DNA of 64,000 nt from Rikenellaceae bacterium (GTDB lineage: Bacteria > Bacteroidota > Bacteroidia > Bacteroidales > Rikenellaceae). The position numbers and the translations under genes are program-made. The stretch spans positions 62,001 through 126,000 of the forward strand of contig CABJAJ010000003.1 in assembly GCA_902363575.1 (NCBI GenBank). The letters are read 5' to 3'. This document shows, piece after piece, positions 1 through 8,018 of the stretch (the first letter of the stretch is position 1; each line of letters begins with the position of its first letter). The notes below the pieces were generated by a model. It was given only the letters and a program-made list of their open reading frames with translations. It was not told the origin of the DNA and searched no databases.

Positions 1-60
1 GGTATCGACGATCTGCCCGATCAGGATTTCGTCGCCGATCGTAAGGATGGAGGCTTTCAT
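1..60 (-). CDS. cinA: CinA-family protein, N-terminal fragment
   Basis: The reverse strand starts with ATG at 60 and reads MKASILTIGDEILIGQ up to the window edge. This is the conserved start of the MoaB/MogA-like domain of the CinA family (competence/damage-inducible protein A, linked to NMN deamidation and ADP-ribose pyrophosphatase activity). Only 20 residues are visible, so completeness cannot be judged. It lies 73 bases after the pyrD stop on the same strand and is probably the last visible gene of the pdxB-pyrD-cinA unit. Confidence 0.8.
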   Translation of the reverse strand, partial: MKASILTIGDEILIGQIVDT

Positions 61-133
61 TGCATTTGCTGTTCTGGTGCGACGGTGCGGCCGTCGGGAC
101 GCGATGCCGGGCGTGCCGCCGTCTGACCGCGTG

Positions 134-1351
134 TCATTTTTCGGAGGGTTCCGGTGCCGTGGACGCAGACCCGCGCCCTTCCGTTTCCGCCGGTTCCGTT
201 GCGCTTGCCGCTTGCGGTGTCTGCGGCATTTTCGGCGGAGCGGCGGGGGTTGCCGGGGCGGACGGGAGGTCCGTCGGGGCTGCCGGAGATAGGTCGGCGG
301 TCGCTGCGGGAGGGGAGGCGTCGGCGATCAGGCGACGGCAGATTTTGCGCAGCAGCCGGGGCCCCTCGTAGATGTAGCCGGTATAGAGCTGCACCAGGCT
401 CGCGCCTGCGTCGAGCATGGCGCACACGTCGTCGGGGCTCATCAGCCCTCCGACCCCGATGATGGGGTAGGCGCCGCCCGACCGCTCGCGGATGCGCCGC
501 ACCACCTCCACGGCCCGCCGGGTGAGGGGCTGCCCGCTCAGGCGGCCGTTGCCGATCTTCCCGATGGTGGTGCGGCTGGTGCGCAGTCCTTCGCGCGAGT
601 AGGTGCCGTTGGTGGCCACGATGCCGTCGAGCGGCGTCGAGATCATCGTGTCGGTCACCGCATCGACGGCTTCGTCCGGGAGGTCGGGCGAAATCTTGAG
701 CAGGATGGGGCGGTATTGGTTCTGTCCGCGCCGGAAATCGAACAGGGGGGCGAGGATGCGGGTGATGTTCTCCCGGGTGTGGGCCGAACACTCGCGGTTG
801 CCGGTTTCGCAACTGATATTGACGGTGAAATAGTCGGCGTATTCGTAGAGGTTGCGGAAAACCTTGAGGTAGTCGGCCGGCGCATTTTCGGGCGGGGTGA
901 CGGTGTTTTTGCCGATGTTGCACCCGACCAGGATGCCCTCGTGGGGTTTGCGCAGCATCGAAATCGTCTTTTCCAGCCCCCGGTTGCAGAGCCCCATGCG
1001 GTTTACGATCGCCTTGTCCCGGGGCAGCCGGAAAACCCGGGGCCGTGGATTCCCGGACTGGGGCCGGGGCGTGACGGTGCCGATCTCGATGAAGCCGAAG
1101 CCGAGGGCCGCCAGCTCGCGGAACGCCTCGCCGTTGCGGTCGAAGCCGGCGGCCAGCCCCACCGGATTGGGGAACCGCAGGCCGAAGACCTCGCGTTCGA
1201 GCGCGGGGTGCTCGGTGGCGTAGAGCTTGCGGAGCAGCCACCGGCCGCCCGGCAGCGCACCCGTGATGCGCAGCAGGAGCATGACCGTGCGGTGGGCGCG
1301 TTCGATGTTCATGCTGAACAGGATGGGCTGTATGATCCGGCGGTAAAGCAC
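134..1351 (-). CDS. pyrD: Dihydroorotate dehydrogenase, class 2-like
   Basis: Flavoenzyme that oxidises dihydroorotate to orotate in pyrimidine synthesis. The class 2 N-terminus (LYRRIIQPILF, then an AHR motif) suggests membrane association and quinone as acceptor. Seen: the FMN/substrate segments VGLAAGFDRNGE, NRMGLCNRG, LLKISPDL, ATNGT and IIGVGGLMS. The catalytic loop reads NISCETGN, whereas class 2 enzymes usually have SSPN, so both the base (Cys for Ser) and the following Pro-Asn differ. I chose the GTG at 1351 because a TAnnTTTG box (1378-1385) lies between the upstream TTG and this codon; the ATG at 1312 would remove the class 2 helix. About 60 C-terminal residues form an Ala/Pro/Thr-rich tail outside the barrel. 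It follows pdxB on the same strand. Confidence 0.9.
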   Translation of the reverse strand: MLYRRIIQPILFSMNIERAHRTVMLLLRITGALPGGRWLLRKLYATEHPALEREVFGLRFPNPVGLAAGFDRNGEAFRELAALGFGFIEIGTVTPRPQSGNPRPRVFRLPRDKAIVNRMGLCNRGLEKTISMLRKPHEGILVGCNIGKNTVTPPENAPADYLKVFRNLYEYADYFTVNISCETGNRECSAHTRENITRILAPLFDFRRGQNQYRPILLKISPDLPDEAVDAVTDTMISTPLDGIVATNGTYSREGLRTSRTTIGKIGNGRLSGQPLTRRAVEVVRRIRERSGGAYPIIGVGGLMSPDDVCAMLDAGASLVQLYTGYIYEGPRLLRKICRRLIADASPPAATADLSPAAPTDLPSAPATPAAPPKMPQTPQAASATEPAETEGRGSASTAPEPSEK

Positions 1352-1377
1352 GTTCGGTGTCTGTTCGTTAGAGGGGT

Positions 1378-1385
1378 CAAAGATA
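1378..1385 (-). promoter_or_regulatory. -7 box upstream of pyrD
   Basis: The reverse strand reads TATCTTTG, an exact TAnnTTTG box, inside the gap between the pdxB stop and the preferred GTG start of pyrD. It would give pyrD its own transcript and argues against the longer reading frame. Confidence 0.55.
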
Positions 1386-1404
1386 ACAAAAGAATCCCAT
1401 TCGG

Positions 1405-2400
1405 TCAAAAGTATTCTTCGCGGTAGCGGTACTGGTCGCGCATCGCCTCGAACTCCCCGGGCCGGCGCTTGAGCTCCCGGCTAAGGGCCGCGATGTCGAA
1501 ATGGCCGTCGATGGTGGAGCAAAGGGCCTGCCACGATAGCGTGCGGGGGGTGCAGGGGGCGACCACCGACGGATACCACTCCGCGGGCGGCAGGCCGAAT
1601 TCGCGCGAAAGTGCCCGCACGACGGCCGAGGCGGCGTTGGCCTTGCCCTGGGCCGAATAGCCGGCGATGTGGGGCGTGGCGAGCAACGCCCGCTCCAGCA
1701 GCCTGCCATCGATCTGCGGCTCGTGTTCCCATACGTCCGCTATGCAGGGGCGGCCGCTCGCCACGAGCGCCCCGGTGTCGATCACCTCGCCGCGCGAAGT
1801 GTTGATGATGACGCAGGCGGGGCGGGTGAGGGCCAGCAGGCGCGCGTCGGCCATATGGCGGGTCGTTTCGTCGAGCGGAGTGTGGAACGTGAGGATGTCG
1901 GCCTGCCGCGCCACCTCCTCCAGCGGCAGGAACCCCGCGTGTTCGCGCTCCTCGCGCGGCGGGTCGCAGCAGAGGACGCGGAACCCCCATTGTTCGGCAT
2001 AGGCCCTCACGAGCGATCCGACGTGTCCCACCCCCACGATGCCGAGCGTGCGTGCGGCAGGCTCCCACCCCTGCGTGCGGGCGAGGTGGACGAGGGCGGC
2101 GGCGATGTACTGGAGCACCCCCCGGGCGTTGCATCCGGGGGCGGCAGCCACGCGGATTCCGGCCCGGCGGCAGTAGGCGAGGTCGATGTGGTCGGTGCCG
2201 ATGGTGGCGGTCCCGACGAAGCGCACGCGCGAGGAGCCGAGCAGCTTCCCGTCGCAGCGGGTGCGGGTGCGCACGAGCAGCGCATCGGCGTCGAGCACAT
2301 GCTCCTGCCGGATGGCGCTGCCCGGCAGACGGCAGACCTCCGCATAGGGCTCCAGTACGCCTTCGAGGTAGGGTATGGCGCTGTCGGCTACGATTTTCAT
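1405..2400 (-). CDS. pdxB: Erythronate-4-phosphate dehydrogenase
   Basis: NAD-dependent enzyme of the DXP-dependent pyridoxal-5-phosphate pathway, oxidising 4-phosphoerythronate. The 331-residue protein starts MKIVADSAIPYLEG, the usual PdxB start, and has the 2-hydroxyacid dehydrogenase fold. Visible are the Rossmann motif TLGIVGVGHVGSLV, the substrate-domain segment VGTATIGTDHID, the catalytic Arg region NTSRGEVIDT and the WEHEPQID segment. The start at 2400 lies about 16 bases below the predicted transcription start of a TATCTTTG promoter. Longer in-frame extensions run through that promoter and are rejected. Somewhat shorter than the enterobacterial enzyme, as is common in Bacteroidetes. 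Confidence 0.92.
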   Translation of the reverse strand: MKIVADSAIPYLEGVLEPYAEVCRLPGSAIRQEHVLDADALLVRTRTRCDGKLLGSSRVRFVGTATIGTDHIDLAYCRRAGIRVAAAPGCNARGVLQYIAAALVHLARTQGWEPAARTLGIVGVGHVGSLVRAYAEQWGFRVLCCDPPREEREHAGFLPLEEVARQADILTFHTPLDETTRHMADARLLALTRPACVIINTSRGEVIDTGALVASGRPCIADVWEHEPQIDGRLLERALLATPHIAGYSAQGKANAASAVVRALSREFGLPPAEWYPSVVAPCTPRTLSWQALCSTIDGHFDIAALSRELKRRPGEFEAMRDQYRYREEYF

Positions 2401-2421
2401 GTTAAGGGCTGTTTGCGCTGG

Positions 2422-2429
2422 CAAAGATA
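2422..2429 (-). promoter_or_regulatory. pdxB promoter -7 box
   Basis: The reverse strand reads TATCTTTG, with TTTTGC roughly 20 bases upstream as a possible -33 element. It is placed to drive pdxB (ATG at 2400). Confidence 0.65.
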
Positions 2430-2688
2430 GCATAAGGCGGCCGCAATGCAAAACGATCGGCGGGTTTTCGTGCGCCGTTCGTCTCCTGCGCGTTTCTCCT
2501 GCGCGTTTCTCCTCCGCCCGCCGTCCCGCGGGCTTCCGCGTCGCCTCTCCCCATCCCCGGGTCGGCTGCACGCCGGTTGGCGGCTGCGGGGCCGGATCGT
2601 GGCTGCGGCCGGAAAAATACAAGCCGCGCATACGAAGTTTTTTCCCGGAGCGTTTGTCCGACAAGGGGGTAAAACCTCAAATTTTTTG

Positions 2689-2696
2689 TACCTTTG
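2689..2696 (+). promoter_or_regulatory. -7 box for the arginase-nhaA operon
   Basis: TACCTTTG fits TAnnTTTG and lies 21 bases before the ATG at 2718. No clear -33 TTTG is present at the normal spacing. Confidence 0.55.
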
Positions 2697-2717
2697 TCCG
2701 AATTAAAGACGCGGATT

Positions 2718-3758
2718 ATGGAGCTGAAAAATTTCGATCCCAACGGAGTGGGCGTGGACAACGGAGCGTTCTTCGGGCTCCCTTTCACCCCCGAACAGGC
2801 GGCGCTGGTGCTGATCTCCGCTCCCTGGGACGTGACCGTTTCCTACGGAGCCGGTGCCGCGCTCGCGCCCGACGCCCTGATCGGGGCCTCGACGCAGCTC
2901 GACCTTTACGATGCCGCCGCGCCCGGTGCGTGGCGGGCCGGAATCGCCACGGCCGACATCGACCCGGCCATCGAGGAGTGCTCGGCGCGGCTGCGGGCCG
3001 ACGCCCGGAAGGTGATCGACCACCTGGAGGGGGGCGGGTCGCAGCAGGACGACTATGTGGTGCGCAAGATCCGCCGCGTGAACGACGGCAGCCGCGAGTT
3101 TAACGACCTGATCCGTACCCAGGCGGCCCGGTGGCTCGGCGAGGGGAAAACGGTGGGGCTCATCGGGGGCGACCATTCGACCCCCTACGGTCTTATTGCG
3201 GCCCTTGCCGACCGCAATCCGGGGTTCGGCGTGCTGCATGTGGACGCCCACTGCGACCTGAGAGACGCCTACGAAGGCTTCGAGTTTTCCCACGCTTCGA
3301 TCATGCACAACGTGCTGCGCGATTTTCCGCAGGTGAGCCGGCTGGTGCAGGTCGGAGTCCGGGACTACTGCGACGCCGAGGCGGAGCGGGCCCGTACCGA
3401 TCCGCGCATCGCGCTCTTCGACGACCGCACGCTGCGGGAGGCCGTTTTCGACGGCCGGAGCTGGCTCTCGCAATGCGCCCGCATCGTGGACGCGCTGCCG
3501 CCGCTGGTCTATGTGAGCTTCGACGTGGACGGGCTGACCATCGAGCACTGTCCCCACACGGGCACCCCCGTGCCGGGCGGCCTGACCTTCGACGAGGCGG
3601 CCTGCCTGCTGGAGTGCGTGGTGCGCTCGGGCCGCCGGATCATCGGCTTCGACCTGGTGGAAGTGGTACCGTCCGACGACGCCCGCACGGACGTGATCGT
3701 AGGCGCGCGCCTGCTCTATAAACTTTGCGGTCTGACCCTGAAATCGAACGCCCGATGA
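2718..3758 (+). CDS. Arginase/agmatinase/formiminoglutamase family hydrolase
   Basis: Ureohydrolase-fold binuclear Mn enzyme of 346 residues. All metal ligands are visible: H153 in GGDHS, D176, H178 and D180 in HVDAHCD, and D269 and D271 in SFDVDG. The substrate (agmatine, arginine, formiminoglutamate or another guanidino compound) cannot be assigned from sequence. The ATG at 2718 is preferred because the upstream in-frame start overlaps the TACCTTTG promoter. Its TGA overlaps the nhaA start as ATGA at 3755-3758, so the two are translationally coupled. Pairing a guanidino hydrolase with a Na+/H+ antiporter could suit pH homeostasis; that link is inference. Confidence 0.85.
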   Translation: MELKNFDPNGVGVDNGAFFGLPFTPEQAALVLISAPWDVTVSYGAGAALAPDALIGASTQLDLYDAAAPGAWRAGIATADIDPAIEECSARLRADARKVIDHLEGGGSQQDDYVVRKIRRVNDGSREFNDLIRTQAARWLGEGKTVGLIGGDHSTPYGLIAALADRNPGFGVLHVDAHCDLRDAYEGFEFSHASIMHNVLRDFPQVSRLVQVGVRDYCDAEAERARTDPRIALFDDRTLREAVFDGRSWLSQCARIVDALPPLVYVSFDVDGLTIEHCPHTGTPVPGGLTFDEAACLLECVVRSGRRIIGFDLVEVVPSDDARTDVIVGARLLYKLCGLTLKSNAR

Positions 3759-5161
3759 GACTTTTTTCCATGTACGGCTGGGTGCGCCGCCGCCACCAGC
3801 TCGGAATGCGGGGCCGCTCGCTGCTGGAGGCTCCCTGGGCCGCCGGCGCCGTGCTGCTGCTGTGCGTGGCGGTGGCTATGCTGCTGGCCAACCTGCCCGC
3901 CACGGCGGTTTACTACCGCCACCTGCTCGAGACCGACCTCTCGCTCAAGATCAGCAGCCCCGACGGGGTGATCGACTGGGTATTCCCGCGCGGGATGACC
4001 GTCGAGAAGTTCATCAACGACGGCCTGATGGTGATTTTCTTCTTCTCGGTCGGACTGGAGATCAAGCGGGAGATCGTCTGCGGACAGCTTTCGAGCTTCC
4101 GGCGGGCCATCCTGCCCGTGCTGGCGGCCCTGGGCGGCATGATCGCTCCGGCGATCGTCTTCCTGTCGTTCAACGCCGGTACCCCGACGGCCAACGGCTG
4201 GGGAATCCCGACGGCCACCGACATCGCCTTCGCCATCGGCATCCTCTCGCTCATGGGCGACCGGGTGCCCGTGTCGCTCAAGATTTTCCTTACGGCCCTG
4301 GCCATCGCCGACGACCTGGGGGCGATCGTGGTGATCGCGCTGTTTTACGGCGGCGCGGTCGAGTGGGGCTGCCTGTTGCTGGCCGTGGCCATCATGGTCG
4401 GGGTATATATCATCAAGGTATTGGGCGAGACGCGGGCGATGTACTACCTCGTGCCGGCGGTGGTCGTCTGGGGACTCTTCTACTATTCGGGGGTCCATTC
4501 CACCATCTCGGGGGTGGCGATGGCGATGCTCATTCCGATGAAACCCCGTTACAGCCGGGCCTACTTCGAGCATAAGACCGCTGCGCTCATGCGCACCCTG
4601 CGCCGCGCAGGTGCATCGCACGGGGGCATCCCCGAAACGCTCGAGCGAAACTACCTCCAATACCTTTGGCGGCTGTCGCGCAATTCGGTCGGGCTGAGCT
4701 ACCGGCTCGAGGAGCGGCTCTTCCCTTACGTCAATTTCCTGATTATTCCCATCTTCGCGCTGGCCAATGCGGGCGTGACGATCGGCTCGCCCGACTACTT
4801 CCATATCTTCTCCAATTCGTCCGAGGCCGGATGGCTCGGAGCCGGCATTTTCTTCGGCCTGCTGGTGGGCAAGCCGCTGGGCATCTTCCTCACGAGCTGG
4901 ATCGCCGTGCGCACGAAGCTGGCCGAAATGCCTCAGGGGGCGTCGTGGCGTATGCTGCTGGCCGTCGCCTGCCTCGGCGGTATCGGCTTCACGATGTCGA
5001 TCTTCGTCGATTCGCTGGCTTTCGCCGACCTGGAGGTGGTCAACCGGGGTAAAATCGCCATCCTGGGCGGTTCCGCCGCCGCCGCCCTGCTGGGCATCAC
5101 CCTGATCCTGCTCTTTTCCCGCAAACAGCGCAGGCAAACCGAAAAACCCGCCGCACGATGA
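3755..5161 (+). CDS. nhaA: Na+/H+ antiporter NhaA
   Basis: Inner-membrane antiporter of 468 residues that expels Na+ in exchange for H+. Typical segments are present: GLEIKREIVCGQL, PTATDIAFAIG (unwound helix IV), ALAIADDLGAIVVIA with the two adjacent aspartates of the ion site, and KPLGIF and GGIGFTMSIF near the C-terminus. It has many hydrophobic helices and no signal peptide. The chosen ATG overlaps the preceding stop (ATGA). The stop at 5159-5161 overlaps the next start in the same way, so the three genes form a tightly coupled operon. Confidence 0.95.
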   Translation: MRLFSMYGWVRRRHQLGMRGRSLLEAPWAAGAVLLLCVAVAMLLANLPATAVYYRHLLETDLSLKISSPDGVIDWVFPRGMTVEKFINDGLMVIFFFSVGLEIKREIVCGQLSSFRRAILPVLAALGGMIAPAIVFLSFNAGTPTANGWGIPTATDIAFAIGILSLMGDRVPVSLKIFLTALAIADDLGAIVVIALFYGGAVEWGCLLLAVAIMVGVYIIKVLGETRAMYYLVPAVVVWGLFYYSGVHSTISGVAMAMLIPMKPRYSRAYFEHKTAALMRTLRRAGASHGGIPETLERNYLQYLWRLSRNSVGLSYRLEERLFPYVNFLIIPIFALANAGVTIGSPDYFHIFSNSSEAGWLGAGIFFGLLVGKPLGIFLTSWIAVRTKLAEMPQGASWRMLLAVACLGGIGFTMSIFVDSLAFADLEVVNRGKIAILGGSAAAALLGITLILLFSRKQRRQTEKPAAR

Positions 5162-5844
5162 AACGAATTGTCTGGCTGCTGGCCGCAGCCCTGTCGTGGA
5201 GCTCCTGCTCCCGAAACGGAGAGGTGACGCTCTCGACCGAAGCCGACTCGGTGGCCTATGTGATCGGCATGAACGTCGGGATGAACCTGCTTCGCATGGA
5301 TTCGACGCTCAACGTGGCGGCCGTTTGCCGTGCCGTGGGGGACGTGTACGCCGGCCGTGCCCGCTTCTCTCCGGAGCAGGCGCGGGCCATCTACCTGCGC
5401 TACGTCAATTATTCGCAGCCCGAACGCATCCGCGCCTACGAGCGGCAGTTCCTCGAGGATTACGTGCGAACGAACCGCTCCTATGCCCGCACGCAATCGG
5501 GGCTGACCTACACGGTCGAAGCGGTGGGCGACGAGCAACTGACCCCCAAATCCGACCGGGATACCGTCCGCATCCGCTATGCCGTCCGCACGGCGGACGG
5601 ACGGACCGTCGAGTCCTCCTATGACCGGGGCGACACGACGCGGATGGCTGTGGGCGACCTGTTGCCGGGGGTGTCCGAGAGCGTCCGGCTCGTCGGTCAG
5701 GGGGGGCGCATCAACGCGTGGCTGCCGGCGGCGCTGGCCTATGGCGCTGCGGGAAACGACACGCTCGGGGTGGCTCCCAATGCCACGCTTTTTTATGAGA
5801 TCGAACTGCTGGAGGTCAAAAAAGACGATCCCCGGCGGCGTTGA
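5158..5844 (+). CDS. FKBP-type peptidyl-prolyl isomerase lipoprotein
   Basis: Predicted exported 228-residue protein. MKRIVWLLAAALSWSSC forms a lipoprotein-like signal with Cys17, so it is probably an envelope lipoprotein. A short FKBP_N-like helical segment (EADSVAYVIGMNVG) is followed by an FKBP_C domain (residues about 115-222: RYAVRTADGRTVESSY, LLPGVSESVRLVGQGG, LFYEIELLEV). The start overlaps the nhaA stop as ATGA. Folding assistance for envelope proteins is known for the family; a specific link to NhaA is not shown. Several aromatic residues typical of the FKBP pocket are weak here, so isomerase activity is uncertain. Confidence 0.8.
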   Translation: MKRIVWLLAAALSWSSCSRNGEVTLSTEADSVAYVIGMNVGMNLLRMDSTLNVAAVCRAVGDVYAGRARFSPEQARAIYLRYVNYSQPERIRAYERQFLEDYVRTNRSYARTQSGLTYTVEAVGDEQLTPKSDRDTVRIRYAVRTADGRTVESSYDRGDTTRMAVGDLLPGVSESVRLVGQGGRINAWLPAALAYGAAGNDTLGVAPNATLFYEIELLEVKKDDPRRR

Positions 5845-5887
5845 GACACTTTATATGGATTCTTCGCACAGAAAGCCGATATTTTGT

Positions 5888-5895
5888 TATCTTTG
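5888..5895 (+). promoter_or_regulatory. -7 box for the second FKBP gene
   Basis: TATCTTTG fits TAnnTTTG exactly and lies 41 bases upstream of the ATG at 5937. It supports an independent transcript. Confidence 0.6.
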
Positions 5896-5936
5896 CGCAA
5901 ACAGAAGTGATAAACCGAATTAATAGTGTTCAAACG

Positions 5937-7043
5937 ATGAAAAAGATTCTTTTAGCGGCGGCGCTCGTCTGCGCCGTGACGCTCGGTTCCTGCTGCAGGA
6001 AAGAGGCGGCGGTCAGTATGGGCAGCCTTTCGCAGTTCGACTCGCTCTCCTATGCCCTGGGTGCCAATATCGGCTTCGGCATGGGGTACGAGTACCGCGA
6101 TATTCCGTTCGACTACGACCGTTTTTACCAGGGGGTCGAACAGGGTGCGCTGGACAAGAGCAGCCTTTCGGCGGAGCAAACACTGGATTTACTGCGCGAC
6201 TATTTTGTGAATAAGCGGTTGGAACGCCGCCACGCTGTGATGGCCAAGCAGATGGCCGCCGACAGCGCACGTATGGCCCAGGGCGATTCGACCCGCGTGG
6301 AGTACGGCCCCGACGAGTCGATGTTCACGGGCCCCGAAGAGCGGGATTCGATCTCCTATGCTTTCGGCGTGGATCTTGGTCGTAATATCCGTCAGAGCGA
6401 TCTTCCCGTGCAGCTGGTCTGGCTCGTGGAGGCGATGAAGGAGGTGCGCGGGGATTCGACCCGCATGGACGAGCAGGAGGTCAATAGCTACCTGCAATAC
6501 TATTTCATGGTGAAGCGCCCGGCTGAAAATGCGAAGGCGTCCGCCGAGTGGCTGAGCAAGATCGAGCGCAAGTCGGGCGTCAAAAAGACCGAGTCCGGCC
6601 TGCTCTACAAGATCGTGAAGGCCGGCGACGACAACGTCCGCGCGACCGACAAGCGCGACCAGGTGCGCGTGCTTTACAAGGGTTCGACCCGCGACGGCAA
6701 GGTGTTCGACGCATCGCGTTACGAGGACCTCACGCCCGAGGATCAGGAGGTCCGCAAGCGGTTCAACCCCGAGGACTATGAGAAAACCGACACGGCCACG
6801 TTCCAGCTCGCCCGCGTGATTCCCGGGTGGACGGAAGGGATGCAGCTCGTCGGCAAGGGCGGGAAAATCATCCTGTGGGTGCCTTCGGAGCTGGGTTACG
6901 GCGAACGTGGCGGCGGTCGCAAGATCGGCCCCAACGAAGCGCTCAAATTCGAGGTCGAGCTCATCGACGTGATTCCCTATGTCGATCCCGCTCCCGCGAA
7001 GAGCGAGCCGGCTCCCGCAGCCGAACCAGCAAAGGCCGAATAA
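5937..7043 (+). CDS. FKBP-type peptidyl-prolyl isomerase lipoprotein with two FKBP_N-like repeats
   Basis: Exported 368-residue lipoprotein: MKKILLAAALVCAVTLGSC with lipobox Cys19. Two FKBP_N-like helical repeats are visible, at about residues 34-95 (QFDSLSYALGANIGFGM) and 135-200 (ERDSISYAFGVDLGRNI). An FKBP_C domain follows at about 213-345 (GLLYKIVKAG, VRVLYKGSTRDGKVFDAS, VIPGWTEGMQLVGKGGK, ELGYGERG). An insertion of about 30 residues sits after the FDAS strand, and the C-terminus is an Ala/Pro/Glu tail. FKBP_N normally mediates dimerisation, so a doubled version is notable. It follows the FKBP lipoprotein at 5158-5844 but has its own promoter, and ends at a strong terminator. Confidence 0.88.
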   Translation: MKKILLAAALVCAVTLGSCCRKEAAVSMGSLSQFDSLSYALGANIGFGMGYEYRDIPFDYDRFYQGVEQGALDKSSLSAEQTLDLLRDYFVNKRLERRHAVMAKQMAADSARMAQGDSTRVEYGPDESMFTGPEERDSISYAFGVDLGRNIRQSDLPVQLVWLVEAMKEVRGDSTRMDEQEVNSYLQYYFMVKRPAENAKASAEWLSKIERKSGVKKTESGLLYKIVKAGDDNVRATDKRDQVRVLYKGSTRDGKVFDASRYEDLTPEDQEVRKRFNPEDYEKTDTATFQLARVIPGWTEGMQLVGKGGKIILWVPSELGYGERGGGRKIGPNEALKFEVELIDVIPYVDPAPAKSEPAPAAEPAKAE

Positions 7044-7064
7044 CCGTTCCCGCAGTTATCCGAA

Positions 7065-7091
7065 CCGCCCGCTTCTGCGGGCGGTTTTTTT
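7065..7091 (+). terminator. Rho-independent terminator
   Basis: An 8-bp perfect stem (CCGCCCGC/GCGGGCGG) with a TTCT loop is followed by seven T. It closes the FKBP gene at 5937-7043. Confidence 0.9.
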
Positions 7092-7223
7092 ATGCCGGTG
7101 CCGGGTGGCGGTTTTCTGGCTTCCGGTTGGTTCGGCTTGCCGCCGGGATGGGTTTGCAGCCTCTCAATATGCACAGCCGCCCCGGAAGTCCGGGGCGGTT
7201 GTAGGCATTGTGCGGCGATCCGC

Positions 7224-7595
7224 TCAGAAGGGCAGGTCGTCCACCTCGGAGGCCGCCGGGCTCTCCGTCTGCGGCTCCGGGCCGAAAGGCGGCATATCGG
7301 GCATCGGGGGCATCGCTTCCGCGGCCTGCTCCTGTTTGGGCTGGAGCCGCCAGGCACGCACATCGGTGTACCAGCGGCCGTTGTATTCGCGCGATTCGAC
7401 ATTGACCGAAACCGTGTAGGCGGCCCCTTCGCGGAGCTTCGCTACGTCGCTCTCCTTATTGAAAAAGGTTACGCAGATTTTGCGCGAAAATTCCGAGGGC
7501 ACTTCAAAAACCACATCCTGCCGCTGCCACTCGCCGCGTGAGGAGGTTCCCCGGGTAACGGGAAGAATTTTGTAAACAATCCCTTCAAATTCCAT
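7224..7595 (-). CDS. DUF3127 family protein with SSB-like C-terminal tail
   Basis: A 123-residue protein matching the DUF3127 pattern: MEFEGIVYKILPV, RGEWQRQDVVFEVP, RKICVTFFNKE and YNGRWYTDVRAWRL, i.e. an OB-fold-like beta core (residues 1-85). A Pro/Glu/Ala linker leads to the last residues VDDLPF, which resemble the acidic DDxPF tip by which SSB recruits partners. The function of DUF3127 is not established; the tail suggests a role around single-stranded DNA (inference). I chose the ATG at 7595 because the exact promoter box at 7616-7623 lies just upstream. The upstream region carries a tandem duplication. Confidence 0.8.
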   Translation of the reverse strand: MEFEGIVYKILPVTRGTSSRGEWQRQDVVFEVPSEFSRKICVTFFNKESDVAKLREGAAYTVSVNVESREYNGRWYTDVRAWRLQPKQEQAAEAMPPMPDMPPFGPEPQTESPAASEVDDLPF

Positions 7596-7615
7596 GACTT
7601 GTGTATTATTTGGTA

Positions 7616-7623
7616 CAAAGATA
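7616..7623 (-). promoter_or_regulatory. -7 box for the DUF3127 gene
   Basis: The reverse strand reads TATCTTTG 21 bases before the ATG at 7595. The box overlaps the edge of the first 74-base tandem repeat. The equivalent sites at later repeat edges are decayed (TATCTTTT, then GATCTTTT). Confidence 0.6.
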
Positions 7624-7781
7624 GTACAAACCGAGCGCAAAAGCAACCCGCTTGCGTGGTTGTTTTGCCGAGGTGCCGTCTGTCTTCTGAAAAGATAGTA
7701 CAAACCGGGCGCAAAAGCAACCGCGCTTGCGGGGTTGTTTTGCCGAGGTGCCGTCTGTCTTCTGAAAAGATCGTATAAACC
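7621..7781. repeat. Tandem duplication of a promoter/hairpin unit
   Basis: Two copies of a 74-75-base unit (7621-7694 and 7695-7769) differ at only a few positions, followed by the first 12 bases of a third copy. Each unit holds an imperfect inverted repeat (GCAAAAGCAACC... GGTTGTTTTGC) that could fold as a bidirectional terminator-like hairpin. It lies upstream of the DUF3127 gene on the reverse strand. Confidence 0.85.
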
Positions 7782-7963
7782 AACTCTCTTTCTGCTTCGC
7801 TGCCCCTGTGACCGGCCGTCGGACCCCGGCCCGTACCTTGTTAGGTGTCGTCCTATGCCGCTCGTCCTGTGCCACCTGCGTGCCGCCTGCCTTGTTGCCT
7901 GCCTGTGCCGCCTGCTTGTTGCCGCTCGTCCTGTTTGTCCGAGCCTCCCGGACGGGTCCCAAC

Positions 7964-7995
7964 GAAAAAACCTCCCGGAAAGGGAGGCTTTTTTC
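7964..7995 (-). terminator. Terminator of rpmE
   Basis: The stem CCTCCC/GGGAGG with a GGAAA loop is flanked by A6 and T6, so it can act in both directions. It lies 23 bases below the rpmE stop. Confidence 0.85.
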
Positions 7996-8018
7996 GGGAA
8001 CGCAAACGGGTCATGGAC

